From Anaerolineae bacterium (lineage in GTDB: Bacteria; Chloroflexota; Anaerolineae; 4572-78; NAK82): DNA of 5,703 nucleotides. Numbering within the stretch: position 1 is the first letter of the stretch; the number at the start of each line of letters is the position of its first letter. The stretch covers positions 1-5,703 of the forward strand of contig JAUVPY010000207.1 of NCBI GenBank assembly GCA_030598425.1. The letters run 5' to 3'. The position numbers were made by a program, and so were the translations under genes. This document shows, in pieces, positions 1 through 5,248 of the stretch. The notes under the pieces are model-generated. The model had not been told where the DNA came from, did no database searches, and saw only the letters and a program-made list of their open reading frames with translations.

Positions 1-155
1 CCGGAAAGAAGAGTTGCCTCGATTATGCGAAGGAGCGAGTGGAAGAGATACTGGCCACGCACCAGCCAACACCGCTGACTCCAAGTCAGGAGGAGGACAT
101 ACAAAGGATAGTGGATGAGGCCAAGGCGTATTACAAGGATAAAGGATTGATGTAG
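1..155 (+). CDS. MttB-family (trimethylamine methyltransferase-like) protein, C-terminal end only
   Basis: Partial gene entering from the left edge. The first full codon is at position 3 and it stops at TAG 153-155, leaving 50 residues. The fragment begins GKKSCLDYAKERVEEILA and continues through a THQPTPLTP linker into an acidic, probably helical tail ending YYKDKGLM. The same block closes MttB-superfamily proteins: a G-x-K-[DS] start, a helix with RVEEIL, a short proline-containing linker and a final helix containing IVDEA. The complete MttB homologue downstream has the parallel stretch GSKDVVERAAEKVQDILA. Known for the family: corrinoid-dependent methyl transfer from methylated amines, in the cytoplasm. 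The catalytic barrel lies outside the window, so neither the substrate nor the presence of pyrrolysine can be judged. The next gene starts 76 nt downstream on the same strand. The assignment rests on a short C-terminal match and the neighbouring paralogues. Confidence 0.8.
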   Translation, partial: GKKSCLDYAKERVEEILATHQPTPLTPSQEEDIQRIVDEAKAYYKDKGLM

Positions 156-174
156 GGCGTCAGAGGTAAGCGTA

Positions 175-195
175 TGCCAATATCTAGACTTGGCA
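175..195. repeat. Inverted repeat TGCCAA-N9-TTGGCA in the gap before the first SDR gene
   Basis: A perfect 6-bp inverted repeat lies between the stop of the upstream MttB-family gene and the start of the first dehydrogenase, with arms at 175-180 and 190-195. No T-tract follows the right arm, so it does not look like an intrinsic terminator. The symmetry and its place 37 nt before the start codon would fit a repressor site or a small RNA hairpin. There is only one copy in the window and the arms are short, so chance is possible. Confidence 0.3.
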
Positions 196-218
196 CAAAA
201 CCCTTTCAGGCCAGGCAT

Positions 219-226
219 AGGGGGGA
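219..226 (+). promoter_or_regulatory. Ribosome binding site of the first SDR gene
   Basis: AGGGGGGA lies five bases before ATG 232. This purine run selects ATG 232 over the in-frame TTG at 190. The 14 residues encoded between the two starts have no SDR homology, whereas the protein from 232 opens with the usual MRLxxRVAVVTG of the family. Confidence 0.7.
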
Positions 227-231
227 TCCAA

Positions 232-987
232 ATGAGACTGGCAGATAGAGTAGCGGTTGTCACCGGCGCCGCACGAGGGCAGGGTGAGGCTGTAGCACAA
301 CGTTTCGCCCATGAAGGGGCACGTGTGGTGATGGCTGACCGGGAGGCTGACGGCGTCGAAATAGCGGCGGCCGATATCAGGCGCCAAGGGGGGGTAGCCG
401 TACCCGTTGCTGCTGATATCACCGTGGCAGAAGAGGTGGCGGCGATCGTGGAGACAGCACGGCGCGAGTTTGGAGCCCTGCATGTGCTTTACAACAACGC
501 CGGCATCTATCTGTCCAACGAGGATGCGCCGACGGCGGACCTGCCGGAGTCAGTATTTGATCGGAACATAGCCGTGAACTTGAAGGGTACCTACTTGTGC
601 TGTCACTATGCCATTCCTTTACTTATCAAGAGTGGAAACGGGGTCATCCTCAACGTGGGCTCGGTGGCATCGTATGCAGGCGATCCCACGGCCCACGCTT
701 ATGCCGCAGCCAAGGGCGGTCTGTTGGCCTACACACGCTCTATCGCGACCCACTATGGCGTGCAGGGCTTGCGCGCCAACGTTATTTGCCCAGGTTTCAT
801 TGATACCCCGATGGTGGAAGACTTCATGAATCAGCCAGATATACGGGAACGGATCATCCAAAGCACCATGCTCCGAAGAGTTGGCAAAGCAGAGGAGGTG
901 GCTAACCTTGCCGTCTTCCTGGCATCTGATGAGGCTTCCTTTATTACTGGGGCGGTGTTCGCTATAGATGGAGGTCTAATCAAGTAA
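232..987 (+). CDS. Short-chain dehydrogenase/reductase, classical SDR, NAD-type
   Basis: A 251-residue cytoplasmic oxidoreductase of the classical SDR family, full length for the family. Visible motifs are the nucleotide-binding TGAARGQG (11-18), Asp36 at the end of the second strand, the D-I pair at 62-63, NNAG (88-91) and the catalytic tetrad Asn116, Ser144, Tyr157 and Lys161. After these come PG (187-188) with a following TP, and the C-terminal A-x-D-GG. Acidic Asp36 favours NAD(H) over NADP(H). GQG replaces the commoner GIG in the glycine motif. Such proteins interconvert secondary alcohols and ketones; automatic annotation would probably say 3-oxoacyl-ACP reductase or glucose 1-dehydrogenase, but no substrate can be read from the sequence. 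Its place between MttB-family genes suggests it acts on a hydroxyl or keto group of a methylated substrate or of the demethylated product (inference). The stop is TAA, the only non-TAG stop seen. Confidence 0.93.
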   Translation: MRLADRVAVVTGAARGQGEAVAQRFAHEGARVVMADREADGVEIAAADIRRQGGVAVPVAADITVAEEVAAIVETARREFGALHVLYNNAGIYLSNEDAPTADLPESVFDRNIAVNLKGTYLCCHYAIPLLIKSGNGVILNVGSVASYAGDPTAHAYAAAKGGLLAYTRSIATHYGVQGLRANVICPGFIDTPMVEDFMNQPDIRERIIQSTMLRRVGKAEEVANLAVFLASDEASFITGAVFAIDGGLIK

Positions 988-1054
988 ACATACTATTAAG
1001 CCTAAATCTTGCGCTTTAAGAATTCGATAGACAGACAGAAAAAGCATCCTTGTG

Positions 1055-1076
1055 GGGTGAGTTCGCTCCATCCTTT
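1055..1076 (+). terminator. Weak terminator-like hairpin after the first SDR gene
   Basis: GGGTGAG (1055-1061) can pair with CTCCATCC (1066-1073) around a TTCG loop. This gives seven pairs, one of them G-T, with one bulged C at 1069. Only three T residues follow (1074-1076). It is the best terminator candidate in this gap, but the stem is short and the T-tract poor, so read-through or no function at all is quite possible. Confidence 0.22.
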
Positions 1077-1178
1077 AACGCTTGCTGCAATCTTCCCATC
1101 CTTAGAGAGTTTTGATTGTTCCCCAGAATACCACCATATCCAGGGCTTGTTAAACTCAGCTCTGTTTGCTATTCAATT

Positions 1179-1197
1179 CTAAATGTGCGAAATTTAG
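1179..1197. promoter_or_regulatory. Operator-like palindrome CTAAAT-N7-ATTTAG upstream of the URO-D gene
   Basis: A perfect 6-bp inverted repeat (1179-1184 and 1192-1197) with a 7-nt spacer sits about 40 nt before the URO-D start. Its right arm extended by one base, ATTTAGG (1192-1198), is the reverse complement of CCTAAAT at 1001-1007 near the other end of the same gap. TTAAGAATT also occurs twice in this gap (1016-1024 and 1199-1207), the second copy directly after the palindrome. The arrangement resembles a regulator binding region, but the stretch is AT-rich and short repeats arise easily there. Confidence 0.3.
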
Positions 1198-1225
1198 GTT
1201 AAGAATTTTCTTGGTTCCAATGTTT

Positions 1226-1233
1226 GGGGGTGA
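1226..1233 (+). promoter_or_regulatory. Ribosome binding site of the URO-D gene
   Basis: GGGGGTGA ends four bases before ATG 1238 and decides the start. Two other in-frame starts, TTG 1166 and ATG 1220, would add a lysine- and phenylalanine-rich tail with no family resemblance. URO-D methyltransferases usually begin close to the MKARxRVLA motif that ATG 1238 encodes. Confidence 0.65.
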
Positions 1234-1237
1234 TGGG

Positions 1238-2377
1238 ATGAAAGCCCGAGATCGTGTGCTTGCATCTGTCGGTGGTGAGGAAGTCTTGCCTATCCCAGTT
1301 GACGTGTTCAGGAGCTTGATCTTTCCGAAGCTGGAGGCAGGATTGTGCCGGCACTTTGGCCTGGGCGAGACTGACCACGAAGGTGTGTTGTGTGCCTTGG
1401 GTGCACATACACGCTTTGGCTACCCGGCCTATGTTGGCCCGCCACTTGCGAAGGCACCTTTCGATGTCCGTGTAGAATTTCCGAACAAAGAGGTCGTTTG
1501 CGGCATCTGGGGTACTTGGGAAGGTATGGAATCCTTTTCTGAGGGGTTTGACCGCCCATTGAGATCGGCCGAAACAGTGGGCGACATCGAGGCCCACGCA
1601 TGGCCAGACCCCGACTGGTTTGACTACGAGTGCTGGGGTGGGCGATTAGATGACTTAGACGTTTATCTGCCATTGCCTCAATGGGCGGAACAGTATAGCG
1701 ACTTCGCCAGAGTCGCCGTTGGCTGGAGTCCCGTTTTTTGCCGCATCATGGACTTGTGTGGCATGCAGGCGGGACTGATGAATCTGGCGGCTCGTCCTGA
1801 CCTGGTGCACGCCATGGTTACGCATACTGGCGAGTTTCTCGAAGAATACTATCGGCGTATTGCCCAGGCTGGTCAAGGATACATTGACTTCCTCGGCTTT
1901 GGCGACGATTTTGCCGGTCAAAAGGGCATGTTGCTCAGTCCTCAGTCGTGGCGAGAGTACTTTCTGCCTCTGTGGGAACGCCTGTTTGCCACCGCTCACG
2001 AACACGGTATGAAAACGTGGATGCATGCGTGTGGCGCTGTTCGCCCAGTTCTAGGTGATCTGATTGACGTCGGGCTTGACGTACTTGAGACAGTGCAGAC
2101 CACAGCTGTCGGCATGGATCCGGCGGAACTGAAGCGCGAGTTCGGCGCGCACCTGACCTTTTACGGCGCGATGGATACCCAAGACCTCTTGCCTTATGGC
2201 ACCTCCGATGACGTGCGCCGTGAGGTTCGACGACTCGTAGATATTCTGGGCAAAGGGGGACGTTACATTCTCACCAGCATGCACTTACTGATGGACGATG
2301 TGCCGGTGGAAAACGCTCTGGCTATGTACGATGAGGCACGTTCGTATCGACCTGATTGGGCTGCAAGAGCAAGTTAG
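1238..2377 (+). CDS. Uroporphyrinogen decarboxylase (URO-D) family corrinoid methyltransferase-like protein
   Basis: A 379-residue single-domain barrel protein of the URO-D superfamily, in the branch containing MtaA/MtbA/CmuA-type methyltransferases rather than haem-synthesis HemE. It opens with MKARDRVLASVGGEEVLPIPVD, the usual start of this branch, and lacks the RQAGRY motif of HemE. GDDFAGQKG (222-230) and the following LSPQSWREYFLP are standard for the group. HACG (263-266) supplies a His and Cys that match the zinc ligands binding the thiol acceptor in MtaA-like enzymes. At the C-terminal position where MtaA has its third ligand, a cysteine, this protein reads LTSMHLLMDD (345-354), with His349 and no cysteine. 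FYGAMDTQ (308-315) is also typical. Likely role: methyl transfer to or from a corrinoid protein, either from a substrate or to a thiol or tetrahydrofolate carrier; the sequence does not say which. No membrane segment or signal peptide. Flanked by SDR genes at about 250 nt on each side. Confidence 0.85.
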   Translation: MKARDRVLASVGGEEVLPIPVDVFRSLIFPKLEAGLCRHFGLGETDHEGVLCALGAHTRFGYPAYVGPPLAKAPFDVRVEFPNKEVVCGIWGTWEGMESFSEGFDRPLRSAETVGDIEAHAWPDPDWFDYECWGGRLDDLDVYLPLPQWAEQYSDFARVAVGWSPVFCRIMDLCGMQAGLMNLAARPDLVHAMVTHTGEFLEEYYRRIAQAGQGYIDFLGFGDDFAGQKGMLLSPQSWREYFLPLWERLFATAHEHGMKTWMHACGAVRPVLGDLIDVGLDVLETVQTTAVGMDPAELKREFGAHLTFYGAMDTQDLLPYGTSDDVRREVRRLVDILGKGGRYILTSMHLLMDDVPVENALAMYDEARSYRPDWAARAS

Positions 2378-2612
2378 GGAGATATCCACGCAGGTCTGGA
2401 GGCAACTGCATGGCTGACCATCAAACACATAGGATGCTTCATGCCAGTAGTTGCTCATAAAAGGGCATCATAGCGTCGTATTGGGTTGCTCTCTCCAATG
2501 GTCGGGATTGGGTCCGCGAGGATCTAGCCTCGATTAAGGAGTGCAACAGTATCACGAGAATTTCCGAAGATAGTGACAGAAGTCATTGCCGAAACAGGGT
2601 GAGGAAAATCTT

Positions 2613-2618
2613 AAGGAG
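2613..2618 (+). promoter_or_regulatory. Ribosome binding site of the second SDR gene
   Basis: AAGGAG lies eight bases before ATG 2627, a near-ideal site and spacing. The protein from this ATG opens MRLTGKVAIVTG, the normal SDR N-terminus. The 249-nt gap before it (2378-2626) contains no gene that I can support. Confidence 0.75.
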
Positions 2619-2626
2619 ATATTTCC

Positions 2627-3391
2627 ATGCGATTAACAGGTAAAGTTGCCATTGTAACAGGAGCCAGCAAAGGCATCGGGCGGGCAATTGCGGCTGCCTA
2701 TGCCCGTGAGGGGGCGCACGTCGCTATCTGCAGCAGGACTACCTCTGAAGGGGAGGAAGCGGCCGCCGCCATCCGAGCCACAGGCGGTGACGTGATCTAC
2801 AAACAAGCCGACGTGTCCGCCATGGCCGATGCCCAAGGGTTGGTTGAGGAAACAGTGGATCGCTGGGGGCGTCTGGATGTGCTCTGCAACAACGCTGGCA
2901 TCGGCATGCTCCGCACCCTGGAGGAGACTACCGGAGAAGAGTGGCGACACCTGATGTCCATCAATCTGGACGGTGCCTTCCATTGCGCCAAGTTTGCCAT
3001 CCCGGCCATGCGAAGCTCGGGTGGGGGTAGTATTATCAACATTGCCTCGGTAGCCAGTTTCGTCGGTTTTCAAGCTGACGCCGCCTATTGTGCCTCCAAA
3101 GGGGGATTGCTGATGCTTACCCGTCAGATGGCGCTCGACTATTCTCCTGAGAACATCCGGGTCAACGCCATTTGCCCGGGCTTCATCCGCACGCCCGAGC
3201 TGGAGCATTACCTGGGCCAAAAATCTGATCCGGAGGCAGCTCGAGCTGAGGTCGTCGCCTACCATCCAATTGGACGTATTGGCGAACCGGAGGAGGTAGC
3301 CGACGTGGCCGTCTTCTTTGCCTCCGACGGATCATCCTTTGTAACAGGGGCGCACCTGAGTGTGGATGGAGGTTTGATGGTGCGCCCTTAG
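2627..3391 (+). CDS. Short-chain dehydrogenase/reductase, classical SDR, NADP-type
   Basis: A 254-residue classical SDR, full length. Motifs in order: TGASKGIG (11-18), Ser36-Arg37 after the second strand, D-V at 62-63, NNAG (88-91), catalytic Asn113, Ser141, Tyr154 and Lys158, then PG (184-185) with the following TP, and a C-terminal S-V-DGG. The Ser-Arg pair where the first SDR has Asp-Arg is the usual signature for binding the NADP 2'-phosphate. It is clearly a diverged paralogue of the first SDR (232-987) and not a recent copy: the nucleotide-binding and active-site motifs are shared, but the variable and substrate-loop segments (around 94-106 and 189-215) differ. Substrate unknown; oxidation of an alcohol or reduction of a ketone is the family chemistry. 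Its setting between the URO-D gene and a complete MttB-family gene suggests handling of the same methylated compound (inference). The stop is TAG. Confidence 0.93.
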   Translation: MRLTGKVAIVTGASKGIGRAIAAAYAREGAHVAICSRTTSEGEEAAAAIRATGGDVIYKQADVSAMADAQGLVEETVDRWGRLDVLCNNAGIGMLRTLEETTGEEWRHLMSINLDGAFHCAKFAIPAMRSSGGGSIINIASVASFVGFQADAAYCASKGGLLMLTRQMALDYSPENIRVNAICPGFIRTPELEHYLGQKSDPEAARAEVVAYHPIGRIGEPEEVADVAVFFASDGSSFVTGAHLSVDGGLMVRP

Positions 3392-3415
3392 CCTGGCTGC
3401 AACTTCAATACCGCA

Positions 3416-3443
3416 TTGACCGTTATGACGTACTCCACACAAT
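3416..3443 (+). promoter_or_regulatory. Candidate sigma-70-type promoter for the complete MttB-family gene
   Basis: TTGACC (3416-3421, five of six matches to the consensus) and CACAAT (3438-3443, four of six) are separated by 16 nt, just after the stop of the second SDR gene. If real, transcription would start near 3450 and the MttB-family mRNA would carry a leader of almost 200 nt. This is a motif match only; it could be chance, or the gene could be read through from upstream. Confidence 0.3.
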
Positions 3444-3569
3444 GACTACCGACCGCGGTTTTCGAGCCGAATCTGCCTTCGCACCGGAGCTTTGTGAGGC
3501 GGACCTCGCGTTCGGCCCAGATTCTTGTCGATCCCATACGTTCGACGTACACGAAGATCTAAAAGGTTA

Positions 3570-3611
3570 CCCTACGCTGCCAAACATATCAGGGCATAGT
3601 ACGGTTTTTTT
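3570..3611 (+). terminator. Imperfect hairpin plus T7 tract in the leader of the MttB-family gene (possible attenuator)
   Basis: CCCTACGCTGCC (3570-3581) can pair with GGCATAGTACGG (3593-3604) with nine of twelve positions complementary and an 11-nt loop. Seven T residues follow at once (3605-3611). This is terminator-like and ends only 33 nt before ATG 3645. A competing helix is possible: GGTTACC (3565-3571) with GGTAGCC (3612-3618), seven pairs including one G-T, uses the base of the first stem. It may end transcripts from the second SDR gene or attenuate the MttB-family gene. The internal mismatches weaken the case. Confidence 0.35.
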
Positions 3612-3632
3612 GGTAGCCACTTGCCCTACAAG

Positions 3633-3638
3633 AAGGAG
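3633..3638 (+). promoter_or_regulatory. Ribosome binding site of the complete MttB-family gene
   Basis: AAGGAG lies six bases before ATG 3645 and selects it over the in-frame TTG at 3621, which would place the ribosome binding site inside the coding region. Confidence 0.75.
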
Positions 3639-3644
3639 AACCCG

Positions 3645-5111
3645 ATGAATAACGATACCCACGGCACTGAACAAGCACTGCGTCTTAGCGCACTCCAACC
3701 AGCAGAGATTGAGCGTATTCACGAGCTTTCTCTAAGGGTACTGGAAGAGACGGGCATCATCATTCACTACCCACCGGCACGGGAACTCCTGCGCGCTCAC
3801 GGAGCCTCCGTTGATGAAGCGACGGAACTGGTACAAATCCCCCGCCGCCTAGTGGAAAATGCGCTGGAGACAGCCCCACGCCAAGTGACCCTGTACAGCC
3901 AAAGTGACTCCGGTAAAGACTGCCACCTGGCGATGGACGGCGGGCACTACGCTCGAACTAGCACGGGACTGAATTGGATGATAGACATCCGCGCCACCCA
4001 GCGGCGACCGGTTACAGAACAAGATGTGATTAACTGGACTCGCGTGATTCACGCTCTTCCCAATATCCACATCGCAGGCTCCCTGAACGACCAGGAGGAA
4101 GCGGTCAAATCGGAGGAGGTTCGCTGCCTGGCCAGGATGCTGCATTATACGGATAAACCGATGATGTTCTCGGCTTTCAGCGGGGAGGGGATGCGCTGGC
4201 TCTGGCGGCTGACGGAGGTAACCCAAACCGATGGGCGCCAACCGCGCCTAATGGTTCTTTCCTCAGTTAACAGTCCCCTGATCTATGGCTGGGGTCAATG
4301 TGAAGCAGCCATGGTTTCGGCCGAGGTGGGGATACCGGTTTGTTTCAACTCGTCAGCGGTGGCTGGGGTAACTGGTCCTGCCACTTTAGCCGGAAACGTG
4401 GTTCAGATGAACACCGAGATGCTGGCAGCGCTGACGATCATCCAGTTGCACACACCCGGGGCGCTGGTGATATATGCGGCTCACCCGATGGTAATGGACA
4501 TGAAATCCGGTATGTCTTCAATCAGTGTCGGAGAAGTGGGTTTGATGGCCGCAGCCTGCATTGACATGGGACGCCATTACGGTCTGCCCACGTCTTCTAA
4601 TGGTGTGGCGACAGATACGTGTTCACCCGATCCGATGGCCATTATCGAGAAGTGGGCTTGTGGTTACCCGCCGCTGATGGCCGGGGCCAACGTCAATGCC
4701 GGGGCCGGCTCGTTAACTTGCGTAGGTACCGTTAGCCTTGAGCAACTCGTTATTGACGACGACTTGTATGGTCATATGTTCCGACACTTACGAGGCATCA
4801 ACATTGACGAGGAAACCCTGGCCGCCGATGTTATCGCCAAGGTGGGAGCGGGTGGCGCCTTCATCACAGAAGAGCACACCCTTACCCATTTTCGGGATGA
4901 GTACTATTATTCCACTCTGGCTAACCGGATGAGTGGGCCGGCCTGGGAAGCAGCAGGCTCCAAGGATGTGGTAGAACGGGCTGCGGAAAAGGTTCAGGAT
5001 ATACTGGCTGCTCCTGTGGAACAATTCTTATCAGACGAACAATCGCGCGAGGTGAAGACCCTATTGGTCGAGGCTGAGGAGACGCTGGCAGACTTAGAGT
5101 TGCATATTTAG
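3645..5111 (+). CDS. MttB-family corrinoid-dependent methyltransferase, non-pyrrolysine type
   Basis: A complete 488-residue protein of the trimethylamine methyltransferase (MttB) superfamily, of usual length. The N-terminal helical part has the family pattern LSALQPAEIERIHELSLRVLEETGI. The barrel carries SPLIYGWGQCEA, GVTGPATLAG (241-250) and a VIYAAHPMVMDMKSG stretch, followed by HYGLPTSSNGVATD (311-324), roughly where pyrrolysine sits in archaeal MttB. That region contains no in-frame TAG. The C-terminal part has the usual EEHTLTHFRDEYYY and the GSKDVVERAAEKVQDIL helix. Known chemistry: methyl transfer from a methylated amine to a Co(I) corrinoid protein; non-pyrrolysine relatives such as MtgB use quaternary amines. 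The substrate here is not deducible, and no corrinoid-binding partner is encoded in the window. It ends in tandem TAG TAG (5109-5114). No signal peptide or membrane segment, so cytoplasmic. Often mis-named trimethylamine methyltransferase. Confidence 0.93.
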   Translation: MNNDTHGTEQALRLSALQPAEIERIHELSLRVLEETGIIIHYPPARELLRAHGASVDEATELVQIPRRLVENALETAPRQVTLYSQSDSGKDCHLAMDGGHYARTSTGLNWMIDIRATQRRPVTEQDVINWTRVIHALPNIHIAGSLNDQEEAVKSEEVRCLARMLHYTDKPMMFSAFSGEGMRWLWRLTEVTQTDGRQPRLMVLSSVNSPLIYGWGQCEAAMVSAEVGIPVCFNSSAVAGVTGPATLAGNVVQMNTEMLAALTIIQLHTPGALVIYAAHPMVMDMKSGMSSISVGEVGLMAAACIDMGRHYGLPTSSNGVATDTCSPDPMAIIEKWACGYPPLMAGANVNAGAGSLTCVGTVSLEQLVIDDDLYGHMFRHLRGINIDEETLAADVIAKVGAGGAFITEEHTLTHFRDEYYYSTLANRMSGPAWEAAGSKDVVERAAEKVQDILAAPVEQFLSDEQSREVKTLLVEAEETLADLELHI

Positions 5112-5235
5112 TAGCTCGCTGCCGCTTCAGAGATTGGTGTGGCCCGCGTCGGTTGCGGCCGCGCCTACGCCTTCGACCAGCTCGCCAGCCATACCTACCC
5201 CCAGCAAGCGCGTGGCATTCTGGCGTTTGATATGC
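5112..5235. other. GC-rich spacer between two MttB-family genes, no recognised gene
   Basis: The gap before the last gene is about 67% GC over 5111-5220, against roughly 45% in a 100-nt sample of the gap at 1001-1100. It includes the 8-bp palindrome GCGGCCGC (5155-5162). Past the tandem TAG, the same frame as the upstream gene stays open until TAA 5253-5255. A 21-codon reading frame also exists on the - strand, from an ATG near 5188 down to TGA. Neither resembles a protein I know. I see no clear terminator. It may be a remnant of a lost gene or a structured RNA leader; neither is established. Confidence 0.4.
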
Positions 5236-5242
5236 AAGGAGG
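5236..5242 (+). promoter_or_regulatory. Ribosome binding site of the last MttB-family gene
   Basis: AAGGAGG, a full consensus site, lies six bases before ATG 5249. Together with the family-like N-terminus that follows, it fixes the start of the gene that runs off the right edge. Confidence 0.8.
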
Positions 5243-5248
5243 ACTAAA

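Noticed and set aside
232..987. The GAARGQG glycine motif of the first SDR is reminiscent of mycofactocin-coupled SDRs.
   Set aside because: Those proteins are longer and carry an extra insertion after the second strand. This 251-residue protein has ordinary SDR spacing there, and no mycofactocin genes are in the window.
1238..2377. Annotation as haem-synthesis uroporphyrinogen decarboxylase (hemE).
   Set aside because: The N-terminal RQAGRY motif of HemE is missing, the HxCG motif of corrinoid methyltransferase relatives is present, and the neighbours are MttB-family genes.
2398..2460. A 16-codon reading frame (ATG 2410 to TAA 2458-2460) with GGAGG seven bases upstream, in the gap after the URO-D gene.
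   Set aside because: It is too short to judge, the peptide (MADHQTHRMLHASSCS) has no run of repeated residues typical of attenuator leader peptides, and no terminator follows closely.
2480..2532. Small inverted repeats in the gap before the second SDR: ATTGG/CCAAT (2480-2484, 2495-2499) and CGAGG-ATCTAG-CCTCG (2517-2532).
   Set aside because: They have five-base arms and no T-tract, and are common by chance. I found no supporting context.
2633..3265. A long (210-codon) reading frame on the - strand opposite the second SDR gene.
   Set aside because: The + strand frame has complete SDR motifs and a strong ribosome binding site. The antisense translation is low-complexity shadow sequence without a recognisable domain.
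3612..3625. AGCCACTT in the MttB leader resembles the AGCCACTG (B12-box) part of cobalamin riboswitches, tempting given the corrinoid chemistry.
   Set aside because: The other conserved cobalamin riboswitch elements, such as the GGGAA-containing segment and the CAGGAGACC-like core, are not present upstream at the expected place. A single 7-base match is not enough.
3442..3648. A 68-codon + strand reading frame covering the leader of the MttB gene.
   Set aside because: It overlaps the MttB start, has no ribosome binding site, and its translation shows no recognisable pattern. It lies where repeats and a T-tract suggest non-coding DNA.
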